This document shows positions 9,709 to 20,702 of a stretch of DNA of 64,000 bases, piece after piece. Within the stretch, counting starts at the first letter, position 1; every line of letters starts with the position of its first letter. Both the position numbers and the translations under genes were made by a program. The DNA is taken from assembly GCA_026018925.1 (NCBI GenBank), contig JAKSZU010000005.1, forward strand, positions 85,484,886 through 85,548,885, written 5' to 3'. The stretch is from Tupaia tana (lineage: Eukaryota > Chordata > Mammalia > Scandentia > Tupaiidae). The notes under the pieces were generated by a model that did not search any database, was not told where the DNA came from, and saw nothing but the letters and a program-made list of their open reading frames with translations.

Positions 9709-10501
9709 AAGGTGGCAGGAAAGCTGAAGAAAATCTTCATTTCAGATTTAGTTGAGCACGTTTTCTACTGTCTGCAGAATATATAACAATCACAGGAAAT
9801 ATTTATGCAGCATATTTGGGTATTCATTTTTTCCTTTCTTTTGTGAACACCTAAAGAGTAGCTTCTAAATTTTTGTAGGTTATGGTTTACCATCCTATAT
9901 TTCTTTCTCAGAGTTGTATTCCTTTCTTTTCATTAAAATGATTTGCACAATAAAAGACGACCTGCAGCTATTAATAATACAACAAATAACTATGTATCCA
10001 AAACCCAGCGAGTAAATAAAATTATAACAATAGAACTGGCAAGGTCTGTGAATACCACTTTCTAATCACATCCTCCAGCTTGGGTATTTACTACCCAGAG
10101 AGAGAACAATGTCTCACATTAGCTTTGACAATGCGCAATCATTCCCTTGCTCTTATTGCCATATTTTTACATACTTGCAGGAGTAAGATTTTACTCACAT
10201 AGTTCCCATTCTAAAAATGTTACTTTTATGAGCAATAATCATATAAACAGTTTTACACATGTATGCTCATATGGATGTGAGTTTCTTGGGACTTTGCCGA
10301 GGAGTGAAATCATTGTCTTATGACTTACATAAACCTTCAATAACAGATACTAAAAAATTGCTCTCCAAACTAGCTATGCCAGTTTATATCTCCTTCAAAA
10401 ATGTAGAAGAGTTCTTACTATTTTATACCCTAAATATACTTAAAATATTGCCAGGATGTTAACAGTTTCCTAGCTTGAGGAGTATAAAACGTTATCGTTT
10501 G
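9709..10501. other. AT-rich spacer
   Basis: No recognised mobile element. The 67-aa ORF at 10259-10462 has no recognisable domain and no coding context. Confidence 0.45.
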
Positions 10502-10502
10502 G

Positions 10503-10776
10503 GGGACCAGCAGTTGGCGTAATGGCTATGTCGCTGGTATACCATTTTAGTCAACTGAAGTTCAAGTCCTGGACCTGGTGGCTTAAACTCATGCCGGGTA
10601 CTTGTGCATGTGTGCCAAGATCCCGAGAGGAGAATGGAGGAGAAGGGATTGCATCATAGCCATCCTCCCTGGGGAGGTGATTTCTTGCTCTCTGTTTGTC
10701 TGTCTCTCTCTTTCTGGCAAGCACACGTGCTCAATGTAAAAAAACTTGTCTCCCCGCCCTTCACCAAAAAAAAAAA
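10503..10776 (+). mobile_element. SINE-A copy
   Basis: Head GGGGACCAGCAGTTGGCGTAATGG, B-box AGTTCAAGTCC, core CCCGAGAGGAGAATGGAGGAG, CT stretch, poly-A at 10765-10776. The GTTGGCGTAATGG A-box variant marks it as belonging to the younger part of SINE-A. Confidence 0.9.
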
Positions 10777-11276
10777 TCCCACATTATCCCAAATTAACCT
10801 TTAATTTGCATGTATCTTATTACTAGTAAATGTAGTGGCTTTAAATAAATTACCATTTTTCTATTTCATTCTTTTCGTTGCTATATTGATCATCTTTAAT
10901 TTATTGGTAGTTTCATTTAATTAACCTCATCCCATGAATTTTAATTAGTATTAATTAGTGTTTCATTATTGTTCTATTCTAGATATATTCTTTCTCCATT
11001 ATTATTGGTTATTTATTGCAGGTTATTTAAAAATGCATGTGGTATTGATCTGTGTGTATTTAATGTGTATTGGGGTCTTTTGAAGAAGAATTTACACCCA
11101 CAGGTTGTACACTAAGTGCTGTTCATGCTGCTGTTATAAAATGTGCAATTGTATTATATAATGCAAAATCTATGTGAATTATTTATTATTCTTATAACCA
11201 TTAAAAATAGATTTATATTGAAGAAAAATTAAGCAACATGCACTAGATAGTGTGTCAGTGAATCCGTCCTAAAAAT
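10777..11276. other. AT-rich spacer
   Basis: Nothing recognised. Several TTAATTA stretches only. Confidence 0.45.
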
Positions 11277-11287
11277 ATTTTGATTTT

Positions 11288-11550
11288 GGGACCAGCAGTT
11301 AGTGTAATGGCTATATCACTGGACTCCCATGTAGTCGACTGAGGTTTGAGTCCCGGACCCAGTTGCTTAAACTCACGCTGGGCGTGTGTGCATGAGTGCC
11401 CAAGATCCCAAGAGGAGAATGAAGAAGGGATTGCGGTGTGGTCATTCCCCCTGGGGGGTGATTTCTCACTTTCTATTTCTCTGTCTCTCTCTGTCTTTCT
11501 GGTGAGCGCACGCGCCCTATAGCAAAAACCTCTCCAAAAAAAATTTTCTT
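11288..11550 (+). mobile_element. SINE-A copy with short target-site duplication
   Basis: Head GGGACCAGCAGTTAGTGTAATGG, GGTTTGAGTCCCGGACC, core and CCCTATAGCAAAAACCTCTCC tail. TTTGATTTT occurs at 11279-11287 and 11551-11559. Confidence 0.92.
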
Positions 11551-11689
11551 TTTGATTTTAGAAATCACTTTTTAAGAAACTTTATGGTATACTATAATTC
11601 ATAACCAATTTGTCTAATTAATTGTAAAATTTTTATGCCAAGGAAATTACATCGTCAAATATAATGTATACATAAGGGGCCATAGGCAG

Positions 11690-12010
11690 GCTAGAACAAG
11701 CACAAAAGCATGTAAAAGTGAAATATTCAGGAGGCTTACTTCCTTGTATGCTTAATGTGATAACACTGATCAGACATCAATCCACACCTCAAGAAACAAA
11801 AGATAAATAAAACAAAACAAAAATATTTAATTGGCACAAAAATGAAAAATTATTTGCTAATGATAATATACATGATGATGTCTTTGTCTTGACTGATATG
11901 CTCTGTATTTGTGATGGGAAGAAACTATTTTGTGATCTGTAAAGATGTATGGTAATTAAATGTAAATAATAACTATAAAAACAAATGAACAATTGACAAA
12001 GTATGAAAAA
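11690..12010 (+). mobile_element. L1 3' UTR fragment
   Basis: Plus-strand relative of the 33400-33866 element. Both share CTCAAGAAACAAA-type sequence, a TTATTTGCTAATGATAATAT-like segment, and AAGATGTATGGTAATTAAATGTAAAT followed by an A-rich end near 11985. The left limit is uncertain. Confidence 0.6.
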
Positions 12011-12719
12011 TTTAGATTTTTCTTCATAGAGGCTACACATGGTAAAGTGGCAAAACTGGAAGTGGGCAGCCATGTTCAGAGATCACCTTAAAAGACCGTA
12101 TAGGAGAGAAATATGCAATCTAACACTGAGTTGTAGGCCTTGTTCACATTGCCAGGAAAGAAAATGTTCCAAGGTCTTAATCAGCACAATTTATGATCAG
12201 TCACCAATGGACTGCCTGGTTGTTTTATGAGTTAGAAAAAATAAGTCTAGATGAGAGGTGAATTGGAAGATTAGGAAGATTGGCTTTCTCAAAATATGCT
12301 CAGAGTCGAAATACTTTTCACTATAGTTGTAACATTGATACTAGATGACTTTCTGTATTTATCTTCTATTGGATATAGGAAAGAAAATGCATAGTTTTAT
12401 CAACTCAACCATTATATGCTTCTTTTCATCAAGTCTGACCTGTGCAATAGCACCTGAGTTTGTAGTGAAACTGCAGCAAAAACCCATTTTAGCATTCCAT
12501 TATTTCACACATCTCGTGGAATCCATCCAGCATCCATGTGACAAAAATCATTATCCGGCTGACTTTGCTTTCACTGCCCTTCTTATGCCGTGCTTCATGT
12601 TATAACCTTGCACACTGAAATGGTTCCTCTACCAAATTGCCTCTACATCATGAAAGCTTTTCCCAGAAGGCCCTACTACAGAATAATATGGTTGTTATCT
12701 GAAGGTGATGTCTTTTTTT
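12011..12719. other. Non-repetitive spacer
   Basis: No recognised element. Overlapping short ORFs (12039-12605) show no domain, and their frames do not connect. Confidence 0.4.
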
Positions 12720-12990
12720 TGTCTTTTAATATATTTATTTTGCATTCATTCACTGTATATCATTGTACCATACAAAATGCGTTTTCCCATCCATAATATA
12801 CTATATATTGGCTCAATCAAAGATATTGCCATTCATATTATCATCAACCAATAATTTTCTATTTCTTGTTTCTTATATATTTTGCTGCTCCCCCCGCCCT
12901 CCAGGATTCCCTACGTCTACCCTCTGCCATTTCTCATCATCCTCCACACTGTCTCTGGTTTCTACAGCTGATTTATTTTTCTCTTAGTTT
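12720..12990 (-). mobile_element. L1 3' UTR fragment
   Basis: Read in reverse, GATTTATTTTTCTC and the G-rich strand of CCCCCCGCCCTCC precede an AAGAAACAAG and ATATCTTTGATTGAGCC segment, ending in an A/T-rich tail at the left near 12720. The order matches the L1 3' ends at 11690 and 33400. Confidence 0.6.
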
Positions 12991-14686
12991 TTGTTTCATT
13001 CACAGTTTATTGATTCACAGGATATCTTAGTTAAACTAAATTCTTTCAATAGTAAGTGCAGCTGAGATAAATATATCTATGAACACATGTTTGATTGACT
13101 TTAGGCATAAATTTTGGTGAGTAGAATGAACATTCTATAATGTAGCACCTAACTGAAGCTATATAGCTTACTGAAGTCATTAAGTAGGTATTTTTTGTTT
13201 TGTTTTGTTTGTGTGTTTGTTTGTTTATTTGATGTATTTTTTTTTTAAATTTCAAGGAAAGTAGTTTTAGCTTTAATAAATCAAAATCAATGTCTTTGAT
13301 TTTGGATTGTCTTTCCATAGTGTGTTCTTTCAAACCAGAACACATAGTCAAAGGGATCAAGGGCTTAAAAGGAAATACTGTGGCTCTACATCATAAATCA
13401 TCATACATTTCAGAGATTTACTTCTTTTTCCTACGTATCTGGGCTCTGCTCCTGTAAAAATTTTTAATTCTTACACCAGTTCCCTTTCTTCATTAAGCAG
13501 ATTCTGGGACAGAAAGAGTAAGGAAGTCTTAGGGAAAAATGCACTTGGAAGAAAAGAAAGAGGCAACATTGAGCAGGGACAACCTCATATGCAATGCAAA
13601 TATGGCTTATTCTTAACCAACCACACGGGATCTCCAGAGCATAAATGACTCACTTAGAAGAGTCCCATGATGGGTAGAAACAGCCATACCCTAGTACCTT
13701 TGCAGTGCTCAGTCTTTGGCTAGGCGCTACTTGGTGAGAGAACAGCCTTAAATCAGAAGCAGCGCATGTCCCTAAAATGCTCTAGCTTGGCACCGTCAGG
13801 TAAATATAGTATTTGTAGTTGAGTGACAAAAGTTTTTCTTAAGGAATATTTAAGCATGGAACCTCCAGGGTGGCCTCTGACATAAGGATGCAATAAATAT
13901 TAATTTAAATCTATTACTGTAAGTCCCAACTTGTCATATTGGGCTGATTCAATTTATAAAAAAAGCATGAATGGGGTTAGAAGATAATTAACATTTGTAA
14001 TAAAATATACATGCAGAATTGCTTTAATAAATGAGGATGGAGAAGGGTAAATGTGAATGATTTCTGCAACCCCACCTTTGCTACTATGTCCAGATAAAAT
14101 GATTAATAGAGACTTTTGAACCCTATAAAAACAAGAACTCAAAGAGCAAAGATGCCATAGTGTATAAGAGTGTTAGGGTCAATTCTCTTGTCAAAAAGTC
14201 TTGACCAGCTGAAATATTAGTTGAAATAATAAATGAGATTAGGAATCATTTTGGGAATTGAAATCATGTATATGGTCCATGACCTGAGAAAAAATTGTTA
14301 TGCACATACACACATTGCACATATGGAAAGATACACACATATACATGTGGGCATAAAGATTAGGTTATTTTTTTTTTCATGTGGATAGTCGATGCATACT
14401 TTCATCCAAAGAAAACATTTTTTTAACCACTTTTGCTATGTAACACACTATATGAAACAATTTAAAAGAGTGGAGGAAAAGAGAAACAGCATCTTTATTC
14501 TCAGTGTTTACAGTTCAAAGGAGAAGAGAGGTTTTTGTTTGTTCATTATTGATTTTTTTTTTTAGAGCTTTTTACATCCTTGATTTTTCTGTTTCTGTTT
14601 CCAGTCTGTATCGAATAGTTAAATCTTAGGTTTAAAAAGTTAATTTAAAGACAAAAAGTCTACTGGCACCTTCAGCTAATCACCTC
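12991..14686. other. AT-rich spacer
   Basis: About 1.7 kb. It contains GTTTT/GTTT-type low-complexity sequence near 13196-13230 and no recognised mobile element, RNA gene or coding segment. Confidence 0.4.
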
Positions 14687-14696
14687 CAGGATGAAT

Positions 14697-14957
14697 TTTT
14701 TTTTTTTGGAGATATTTGCTATAGGGCACATGCACTCAGACAGACAGAGACAGACAGAGAGACAGAAAGCAAGAAATTACCCCCGAGGGGGGATGGTCAC
14801 GCTGCAATCCCTTCTTCTCCGCTCTCCTCTCGGGATCTTGGGCACGCATGCACACGCGCCTGGCTTGAGTTTTAAGCCATGGGTCCGGGACACGAACCAT
14901 GGTCGACTACTACATGGGAGTCCAGCGACATAACCATTACGCTGACTTCTGGTGCCG
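14697..14957 (-). mobile_element. SINE-A copy with target-site duplication
   Basis: Reverse copy from poly-T and GCTATAGGGCACATGCACTC to a head ending CTTCTGGTGCCG. AGGATGAAT flanks it at 14688-14696 and 14958-14966. The core is close to the young consensus (CTCTCGGGATCTTGGGCACGC). Confidence 0.93.
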
Positions 14958-14991
14958 AGGATGAATATTTTAATTAAGTAGTTAATAATTA

Positions 14992-15251
14992 ATTTTTTTC
15001 TAGGGAGAGATTTTTGCTATAGGACATACAGACTCGCTGGAGAGACAGAAAAAGATAGAACGACAAAAAGTGAGATATCACCCCTCGGGGAGAATGGCCA
15101 TGCTGCAAATCCCTTCTACTCTAGTCTCCTCTCAGGATCTTGGGCATGCATGCACACACACTTGGAGTGTGTTTTAAGCCTCTGGGTCTGAGACTGCCGG
15201 AGATCAGCCAGATAGTTCAGCAACATAGCCATTACCCCACCTGCTCCCTCA
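14992..15251 (-). mobile_element. SINE-A copy
   Basis: Reverse copy (TTTTGCTATAGGACATACAGACTC ... CATTACCCCACCTGCTCCC), more diverged than its neighbour 40 bp away. The pair therefore came from two independent insertions of different age in the same orientation. Confidence 0.88.
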
Positions 15252-15951
15252 GGAAGGGCATCTTTAGAAACTGATGGAATGTTATCATGTTCAAGAAATG
15301 CTTGCCATTGCTCTTTAGGATTTCCTTGGCCCTTAGTGTTTTCAAAATCTGCTCCTTTGAATTTTCATTGTTATCCTCTCTGTATTTAGCACTCATCGCT
15401 TAACTATATGTGCTCTTAATTCCAACTGTTTAGAGCTAATCCAGGTCCACTCTCACTGTGTATTTTTAGGTAAATACTTAACATTACCTGATTACTTATC
15501 TATAAACTGAAAATACGACCATACTGTAATTACTAATACTACTTTCTCGAATATTAAAGGAAGTTAAATATGTATTTGACACTTTGTGAGTAATCAAAGT
15601 TATGTCATTTTTATTAATTAGTAATATCTTCAATTTTGCACTATTTTCCTCAATTTCAGTGACTTCTGTCCACCACAGATTTTTTTTCCTGAAATTTTTA
15701 CATATGCCATTTCCCTGCTCCAAAAGTAAAATAGATCACCAGTGTATGTATGAAATAACATCCTTCCCCCTAACAGTAAAGGCTTTGAATACTCTGACCT
15801 TAGTCCCCTTTTTTATAGCAATGTCTCTAACTTCCATCCTTATCCTGTTGTAACCAGTAGCAAAGAAATACAATTGGATATTTTCATCTCTGATCGATCC
15901 TTCAGCCATTCTTCATATTTTATCATATTTACCATTTTCTCTCTCCCTTAT
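15252..15951. other. Spacer without recognised elements
   Basis: No mobile element or coding evidence. ORFs on both strands overlap at 15496-15853 without any recognisable domain. Confidence 0.4.
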
Positions 15952-15993
15952 TATCATCTATCTCTATCTATCTCTCTCTCTCTCTCTCTCTCT

Positions 15994-16074
<81 letters not shown>
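15952..16074. repeat. Compound microsatellite (TC)n(TA)n(CA)n
   Basis: Interrupted (ATCT)n/(TC)n leads into a long (TA)n tract of roughly 50 bases and then a (CA)n tract. All three are uninterrupted enough to be length-variable. Confidence 0.95.
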
Positions 16075-16075
<1 letters not shown>

Positions 16076-16156
16076 GCCGGTAGAAATCTGAGGCAGTTTT
16101 TATCCTTAACTCAAATGCCAATGCCACTGTCTTTATAAAATAAAATTACACTGTAA

Positions 16157-16157
<1 letters not shown>

Positions 16158-16187
<30 letters not shown>
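16158..16187. repeat. (AC)n microsatellite
   Basis: Uninterrupted AC dinucleotide tract of about 30 bases. Confidence 0.95.
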
Positions 16188-16190
<3 letters not shown>

Positions 16191-16239
16191 TCATCAATCC
16201 AATGTGACACTTTTGAACTCCTAAGGTCATTACATTTTT

Positions 16240-16414
16240 AAATAACTACTTATTTAATTTTTATTTATTCATTCATTTATTTTAATTTGACCAGAAAGAA
16301 ACACTGAGAGAAAGAGAAGGAAAATGAGAAAGGAAGACATCAGGTCCAAGACTCGAACCATGGTCGCCCATGTGGGAGTGTCCAGCACCTTAACCACCAC
16401 ACCACCTGCTAGCT
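16240..16414 (-). mobile_element. SINE-B copy
   Basis: Reverse copy: TTATTTATTCATTCATTTATTTTAATTTGACC tail, GA-rich tract, CAGGTCCAAGACTCGAACCATGG, and head relic CACCTGCTAGCTG. The core of SINE-A is absent. Confidence 0.88.
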
Positions 16415-17683
16415 GTTGAATGATTAAATAAGGAATTCCAACTGGTCTCCCTACTCTCAACTTTTAGTGCAATGTTATACAATAGATCTCTTGAACTTAT
16501 TATTTCTCTTGTTTAAGTGAAATTTTGTATCCTTTGATCAATTTCTTCCTCAGACTCTTTAAAAATAATAAAATAAACAAAATAGAACATTATGAGAAGC
16601 TTAACAATGAGCAAAAATAACTTATAATTTTTTTAATGAATAACAAGTCTGAGACCCAATATTTCAGAGTCCAAATATATATTCTAATCATGGCACATTT
16701 TTGAAAGTAAGCAGTAGCAACTAGAATGGGTATTGAAGGAACATTGGAATCCTTTACAGACAAACAAAATTACTAGGAACTGGCCATAAGCCTAATTCAA
16801 TTTCATGTATGGAAAAAAGTCTCTAAGGTGAGGTTAAGAAATTGATCGCCTATTTTCGGTAATATAGAGTAAATTTTCCTGTTTCTTTGAAGGTCAGTGA
16901 AATAGATCACATATTTAATGGCAAGATATTTTCTGTTTTTTGAATTTAATGTGGAGAGTTAATGTGTAGAGTCTATTTTTCTTGATTTGTCACATTAATT
17001 ATTTGTGTTTCATAATGTAAAATTTTATTTGGTTTTACTACTTCAAAAATATTTCTAAAATGTATAACATTTATTTACCTCACTAGGCATTTATTATATT
17101 CTACACATAGAACATCTCAGTCCTCTGCTTATATCATAGTTCCTGTTAGTCAATAGTGATTTTTCAGGCAGACTTTAAAAAAAAATTATATCTGAGGGAA
17201 AGGTACAATGAACTAGGTAATATTACAGATAAATAAGAGAAAAATAAAACAAACATTTTTTGTTTATGATATGAGAAATAAATCATGGATCAGAACGGTA
17301 TTGTGATATTGATAATGTGGTTCAGTATGTCAGTAGTTCTAAAATTAAATTTCAAATGATATTTACTAAAGTAACAAAGTTGGGCATATGAATTGAAGCT
17401 ATGTTCAAAATGAAGATAGAATAATTATGGTTAAGCAGAAAGTAAAAGTTTAAGCTACAAAAATAAACACTTTTTGTTTGAAGATAGAAGGTGAATAAAG
17501 ATTCATGGCTTGAGCATTTCCAAATAAAATTATTTATTTTACCTAGTTTATGATTTAATTTATAAATATTTATGCATAAAATCAAATGTAGACAGCTCTG
17601 TCTTTAGCAAAAAAATATATAAACATGGGATTCTGGGGAAGGATTTGTTACATTTATAATTACATTCACAAAATGTTTTATTT
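16415..17683. other. AT-rich spacer
   Basis: About 1.3 kb, no recognised element. The 77-aa minus ORF at 17352-17585 lacks any recognisable feature. Confidence 0.45.
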
Positions 17684-17689
17684 TTATTA

Positions 17690-17942
17690 TTTTTTTGAAG
17701 AGAGATTTTTGCTATAAGGCAAGTGTGCTTGCTGGAGAGACAGAAAGACAAAGAGACAAAAAGCAAGAAATCACCCCTGAGAGTGGATAACCACCCTCCA
17801 TCCCTTCTCCTCAATTCTCTGTTTGAGATTTTAGACAGGCACGCACATGTGTCTGTCTGAGTTTCCAGTTTCCAGGTCTGGGACTGAAACCATAGTTGAC
17901 CACGTGGAAGTCCAGCGCCTTAACCACTACAACATGTGCTGG
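17690..17942 (-). mobile_element. SINE-A copy
   Basis: Reverse copy (TTTTTGCTATAAGGCAAGTGTGC ... CCTTAACCACTACAACATGTGCTGGA). Diverged, with the C/G hinge reduced to CACCCCTGAGAGTGG. Confidence 0.87.
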
Positions 17943-18181
17943 ACTTCCGAAAGTGGTTTTAAACATAGATTTAATAAAATCTTTGGGTATATGTTGATAG
18001 TAGCTACAGGGAATTTAGTGGTACAATTGTATTTTTGCTGCTGGTTACATGATGCTGATAGTAAACATGGTAAAATTTTGACTATGACAGTACAAAGGTG
18101 TAAAAGTGAATTGAGACACACAAGATTCTGTGCACATTCATTTTGAATTTAAGAATACCAAATTTAAGAATACCACTCCCC

Positions 18182-18449
18182 GGGACCAGAAGTTAGTGTA
18201 ATGGCTATGTCGCTGGACTCCCACATAGTCCACTGCGGTTCAAGTCCCGGACCTGGTGGCTTAAACTCACGTCGGGCGCGTGTGTGTGCGTGCCCAAGAT
18301 CCCAAGAGGAGAATGGAGGAGAAGGGATTGCAGCGTGGCCATCCCCCCGGGGAGTGATTTCTTGCTTTCTTTCTGTCTCTCTGTCTCTCTCTGTCTTTCT
18401 GGCGAGCGCACATGCCCTATAGCAAAAATCTCTCCAAAAAAGAAAAAAA
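18182..18449 (+). mobile_element. SINE-A copy, young, exact target-site duplication
   Basis: Full head GGGACCAGAAGTTAGTGTAATGG, B-box GGTTCAAGTCCCGG, intact core and CT stretch, CCCTATAGCAAAAATCTCTCC and A-tail. AAGAATACCACTCCCC occurs at 18166-18181 and 18450-18465 (16 bp, exact), which fixes the insertion borders. Confidence 0.96.
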
Positions 18450-18484
18450 AAGAATACCACTCCCCAACCCACATACTCACATAC

Positions 18485-18495
<11 letters not shown>

Positions 18496-18519
<24 letters not shown>

Positions 18520-18521
18520 TG
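18496..18521. repeat. (AC)n microsatellite
   Basis: AC tract with an ACATAC lead-in. Confidence 0.95.
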
Positions 18522-18774
18522 ATATGTATATATCAATTTGGAAAAATATGTACAAATTATAATATTTCACCTATTTATAGCTATTGTGAAATACTTAGTA
18601 TATAAAGCCAATCTGTAAAACTGAAGCACTGTACAAATATGATGAATTATATTTATAATAAATTAGAAAATTATCCAAGAAAAAAGGGTTACTTTTTCAC
18701 GTTTTCTAATAATTATCTTTGGAAACATTTATTATCCACTTAGGGATTATTTTTACCCTGAAAATCCACTAAGT

Positions 18775-18775
<1 letters not shown>

Positions 18776-18806
<31 letters not shown>
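18776..18806. repeat. Poly-T tract
   Basis: About 30 consecutive T. No SINE body is recognised beside it. It may be the tail of a decayed minus-strand retroposon, but nothing adjacent proves this. Confidence 0.85.
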
Positions 18807-18894
18807 CCTGTAGTGCCATAACCCATTTTCTGAGGACTGTGTTGCTACTGAAAAATAAATGTTTGGTTAAAAGCAAATAAGATACCAATGAACA

Positions 18895-19440
18895 TACAAT
18901 AAGATTACTTTAATTAAAACATTGGAAAAACAGCAAGTGTTGGTGAGATTATGAAGAAACTGAAACCTTGATAGATTGATAATGGTGACGAAAATGGTGT
19001 AACTGCTATAGAAAACATTTTGGAAGTTCTTCAAAATGTTAAACATAGAACCATATGCCTATCCATTCCATTTATTGGTATATACCTGAATGAGTTACAA
19101 AGCAAGTACTCAAACAAATCCATGTGTATGTATGCCTATACCAGCACTGTTTATAATAGCTACAAGGTGAAAGCAATCCCATCATCATCAGGTGACAGAT
19201 AATGAGACAGACAGTATGATATAAGTGAAGCCTTATTCATCTACTGAAAGTAACTAGTAATGTATGCTACAATGTGTATGAAACTTGAAGATGTGCTAAG
19301 TGAAAGAAGACAGACACAAAAGATTAAAAGTTATTCTATTTACAAAACAATGCCTAGAATAGTTAAATCTGTAGAAATACAAAACAGATGGATGATTCTC
19401 AGGCTGGAAGGAGAGAGGAACAGGGAATAACTTCTTAATG
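18895..19440 (+). mobile_element. L1 3' end (old L1M-type), ORF2 C-terminus and start of 3' UTR
   Basis: The order matches eutherian L1: AACAGCAAGTGTTGGTGAGAT, TTTTGGAAGTTCTTCAAAATG, TTAAACATAGAACCATATG, CAGCACTGTTTATAATAGC, ATGCTACAATGTGTATGAAAC, TGCTAAGTGAAAGAAGACAG. The original reading frame is broken by many substitutions. L1MA/MB-like age is inferred from the divergence. Confidence 0.9.
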
Positions 19441-19463
19441 GATGTGATATTGTTATTATTACT

Positions 19464-19591
19464 ATATTTTTAAAAATTTGACCAGAGAGAGAGAGAAAAA
19501 AAAAGTGAGAAAGCAAGTCACCAGGTCCAGGATGCAAATTGTAGTAGGACATGTGGGAATTCAGCACCTTAACAACTATGCCACCTGCCTG
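19464..19591 (-). mobile_element. SINE-B copy
   Basis: Reverse copy: TTTAAAAATTTGACCAGAGAGAG, AAGCAAGTCACCAGGTCCAGG, B-box region relic, TTAACAACTATGCCACCTGCC head. It sits just downstream of the old L1 3' part. Confidence 0.85.
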
Positions 19592-19666
19592 TAACCAGAT
19601 CATACACTTTGAAGTGTTAAATTTTATATTATCCAAATTTCATTTCAAAAATAAAGTAATAAAAAT

Positions 19667-20408
19667 GGGACCAGCAGATGGTGTTAAGATTACGTGGTTG
19701 AACTCCCACATAGCTGACTGTAGTTTTAGTCCCAGACCTGGTATCTTGAAACTTACCCCGGGCACATGTGCATGCATGACTAAGATCCTGAGGGAAGAAT
19801 GGAGGAGAAGGTATTGAGGCATGGTCATCTCCCCTGGGGAAGTAATTTCTTTCTTTTTTTTTTTTTTCACTGCTTTCTATAGCAATTTATTTATTTATTT
19901 TAAAGAATTATTTCTTCATTTAATTACATTTGCTGTTATTAGTTTTTTTTTCTTTTTTTAAATTTATTTCTTTTTTTGTATATACATTCAATCACATTGT
20001 TTAGCTTACAATGTGAGCATTTCAATATGTGAACATTTCTCCCCAGTCCCATTGATCAAAATATCTTCAACCGATAACACCACACTTCCGCATCCCGTCA
20101 ATGTTCTACCTTCATATCCCTTCTCCAAATGTCCTTTGTTAGGCCCCACTCATGGAAGATTTACTGCTGAGTGAGGCAAGCCAGGCTATGAAGGAGAGAC
20201 ATTGTATGTCCCCACTTAACATATACCGAATGTCTGCACTCTATGACTGAAACTGATTGACTAACGGTTCTACAAACACAAGAGATAGGTGTGACTGGCA
20301 GATGAGGTGTATGTGGAGGACTGGGGAAGTAATTTCTGATTTCTTTCTTTCTGTCTCTCTGGTGAGCACACATGCCTTATAGCAAAAATCTCTCTCTTAA
20401 AAAAATTC
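19667..20408 (+). mobile_element. SINE-A copy split by an L1 insertion
   Basis: The first part (19667-19850) carries the head GGGACCAGCAGATGGTGTTAAG and core as far as CCCCTGGGGAAGTAATTTCT. The last part (20338-20408) resumes at GATTTCTTTCTTTCTGTCTC and ends CTTATAGCAAAAATCTCTC. The two parts join without loss when the L1 segment and one target-site copy are removed. Confidence 0.93.
19851..20320 (-). mobile_element. 5'-truncated L1 inserted into a SINE-A
   Basis: CTGGGGAAGTAATTTCT flanks the segment at 19834-19850 and 20321-20337 (17 bp, exact). On the minus strand, the insert begins in the L1 3' UTR (CCAGCCTGGCTTGCC-type strand near 20180) and runs leftward. It passes an ATACATTCAATCACATTG-type end near 19980, then about 100 bp more, to a T-run near 19852-19868. 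The extra stretch between two A-rich tracts looks like a 3' transduction. Confidence 0.85.
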
Positions 20409-20424
20409 TTAAAATGTACAATTT

Positions 20425-20693
20425 GGGGAGCCAAAAGGTGGTGTGCTGGTTAAGGTGGTGGACCCCACCAGAATGACCTCAGGTGGAGTCCTAGACCCAG
20501 AGGATTGAGAATCATGCTTGTCTTGTATGCCAGAAATCCTGAGTGGAGAATAGAGGAGAAAGAATTGTGGCATGACCATCCATCCGGGGGGGGGGGGGGG
20601 GGGGTGATGTCTCACTTTCCCTCTCTTTATCTCTCTCTGTCTGTCTCTGGTGAATGCACACATCCTGTGGCAGAAACAAACAAACAAACAAAA
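20425..20693 (+). mobile_element. SINE-A copy with poly-G expansion
   Basis: Head GGGGAGCCAAAAGGTGG, core GAGTGGAGAATAGAGGAGAAAG, then a run of about 19 G at the hinge (20586-20604), TGATGTCTCACTTTCCC, and a (CAAA)n tail. GTACAATTT flanks it at 20416-20424 and 20694-20702. Confidence 0.9.
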
Positions 20694-20702
20694 GTACAAT
20701 TT

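Noticed and set aside
11789-12073. 94-aa minus ORF
   Set aside because: It overlaps an L1 3' UTR fragment in antisense.
12720-12990. CT-rich stretch as a promoter or regulatory tract
   Set aside because: It matches the pyrimidine-rich part of antisense L1 3' UTR found elsewhere in the window.
15874-16083. 69-aa ORF with S/L, Y/I and T/H repeats
   Set aside because: Translation of the compound microsatellite.
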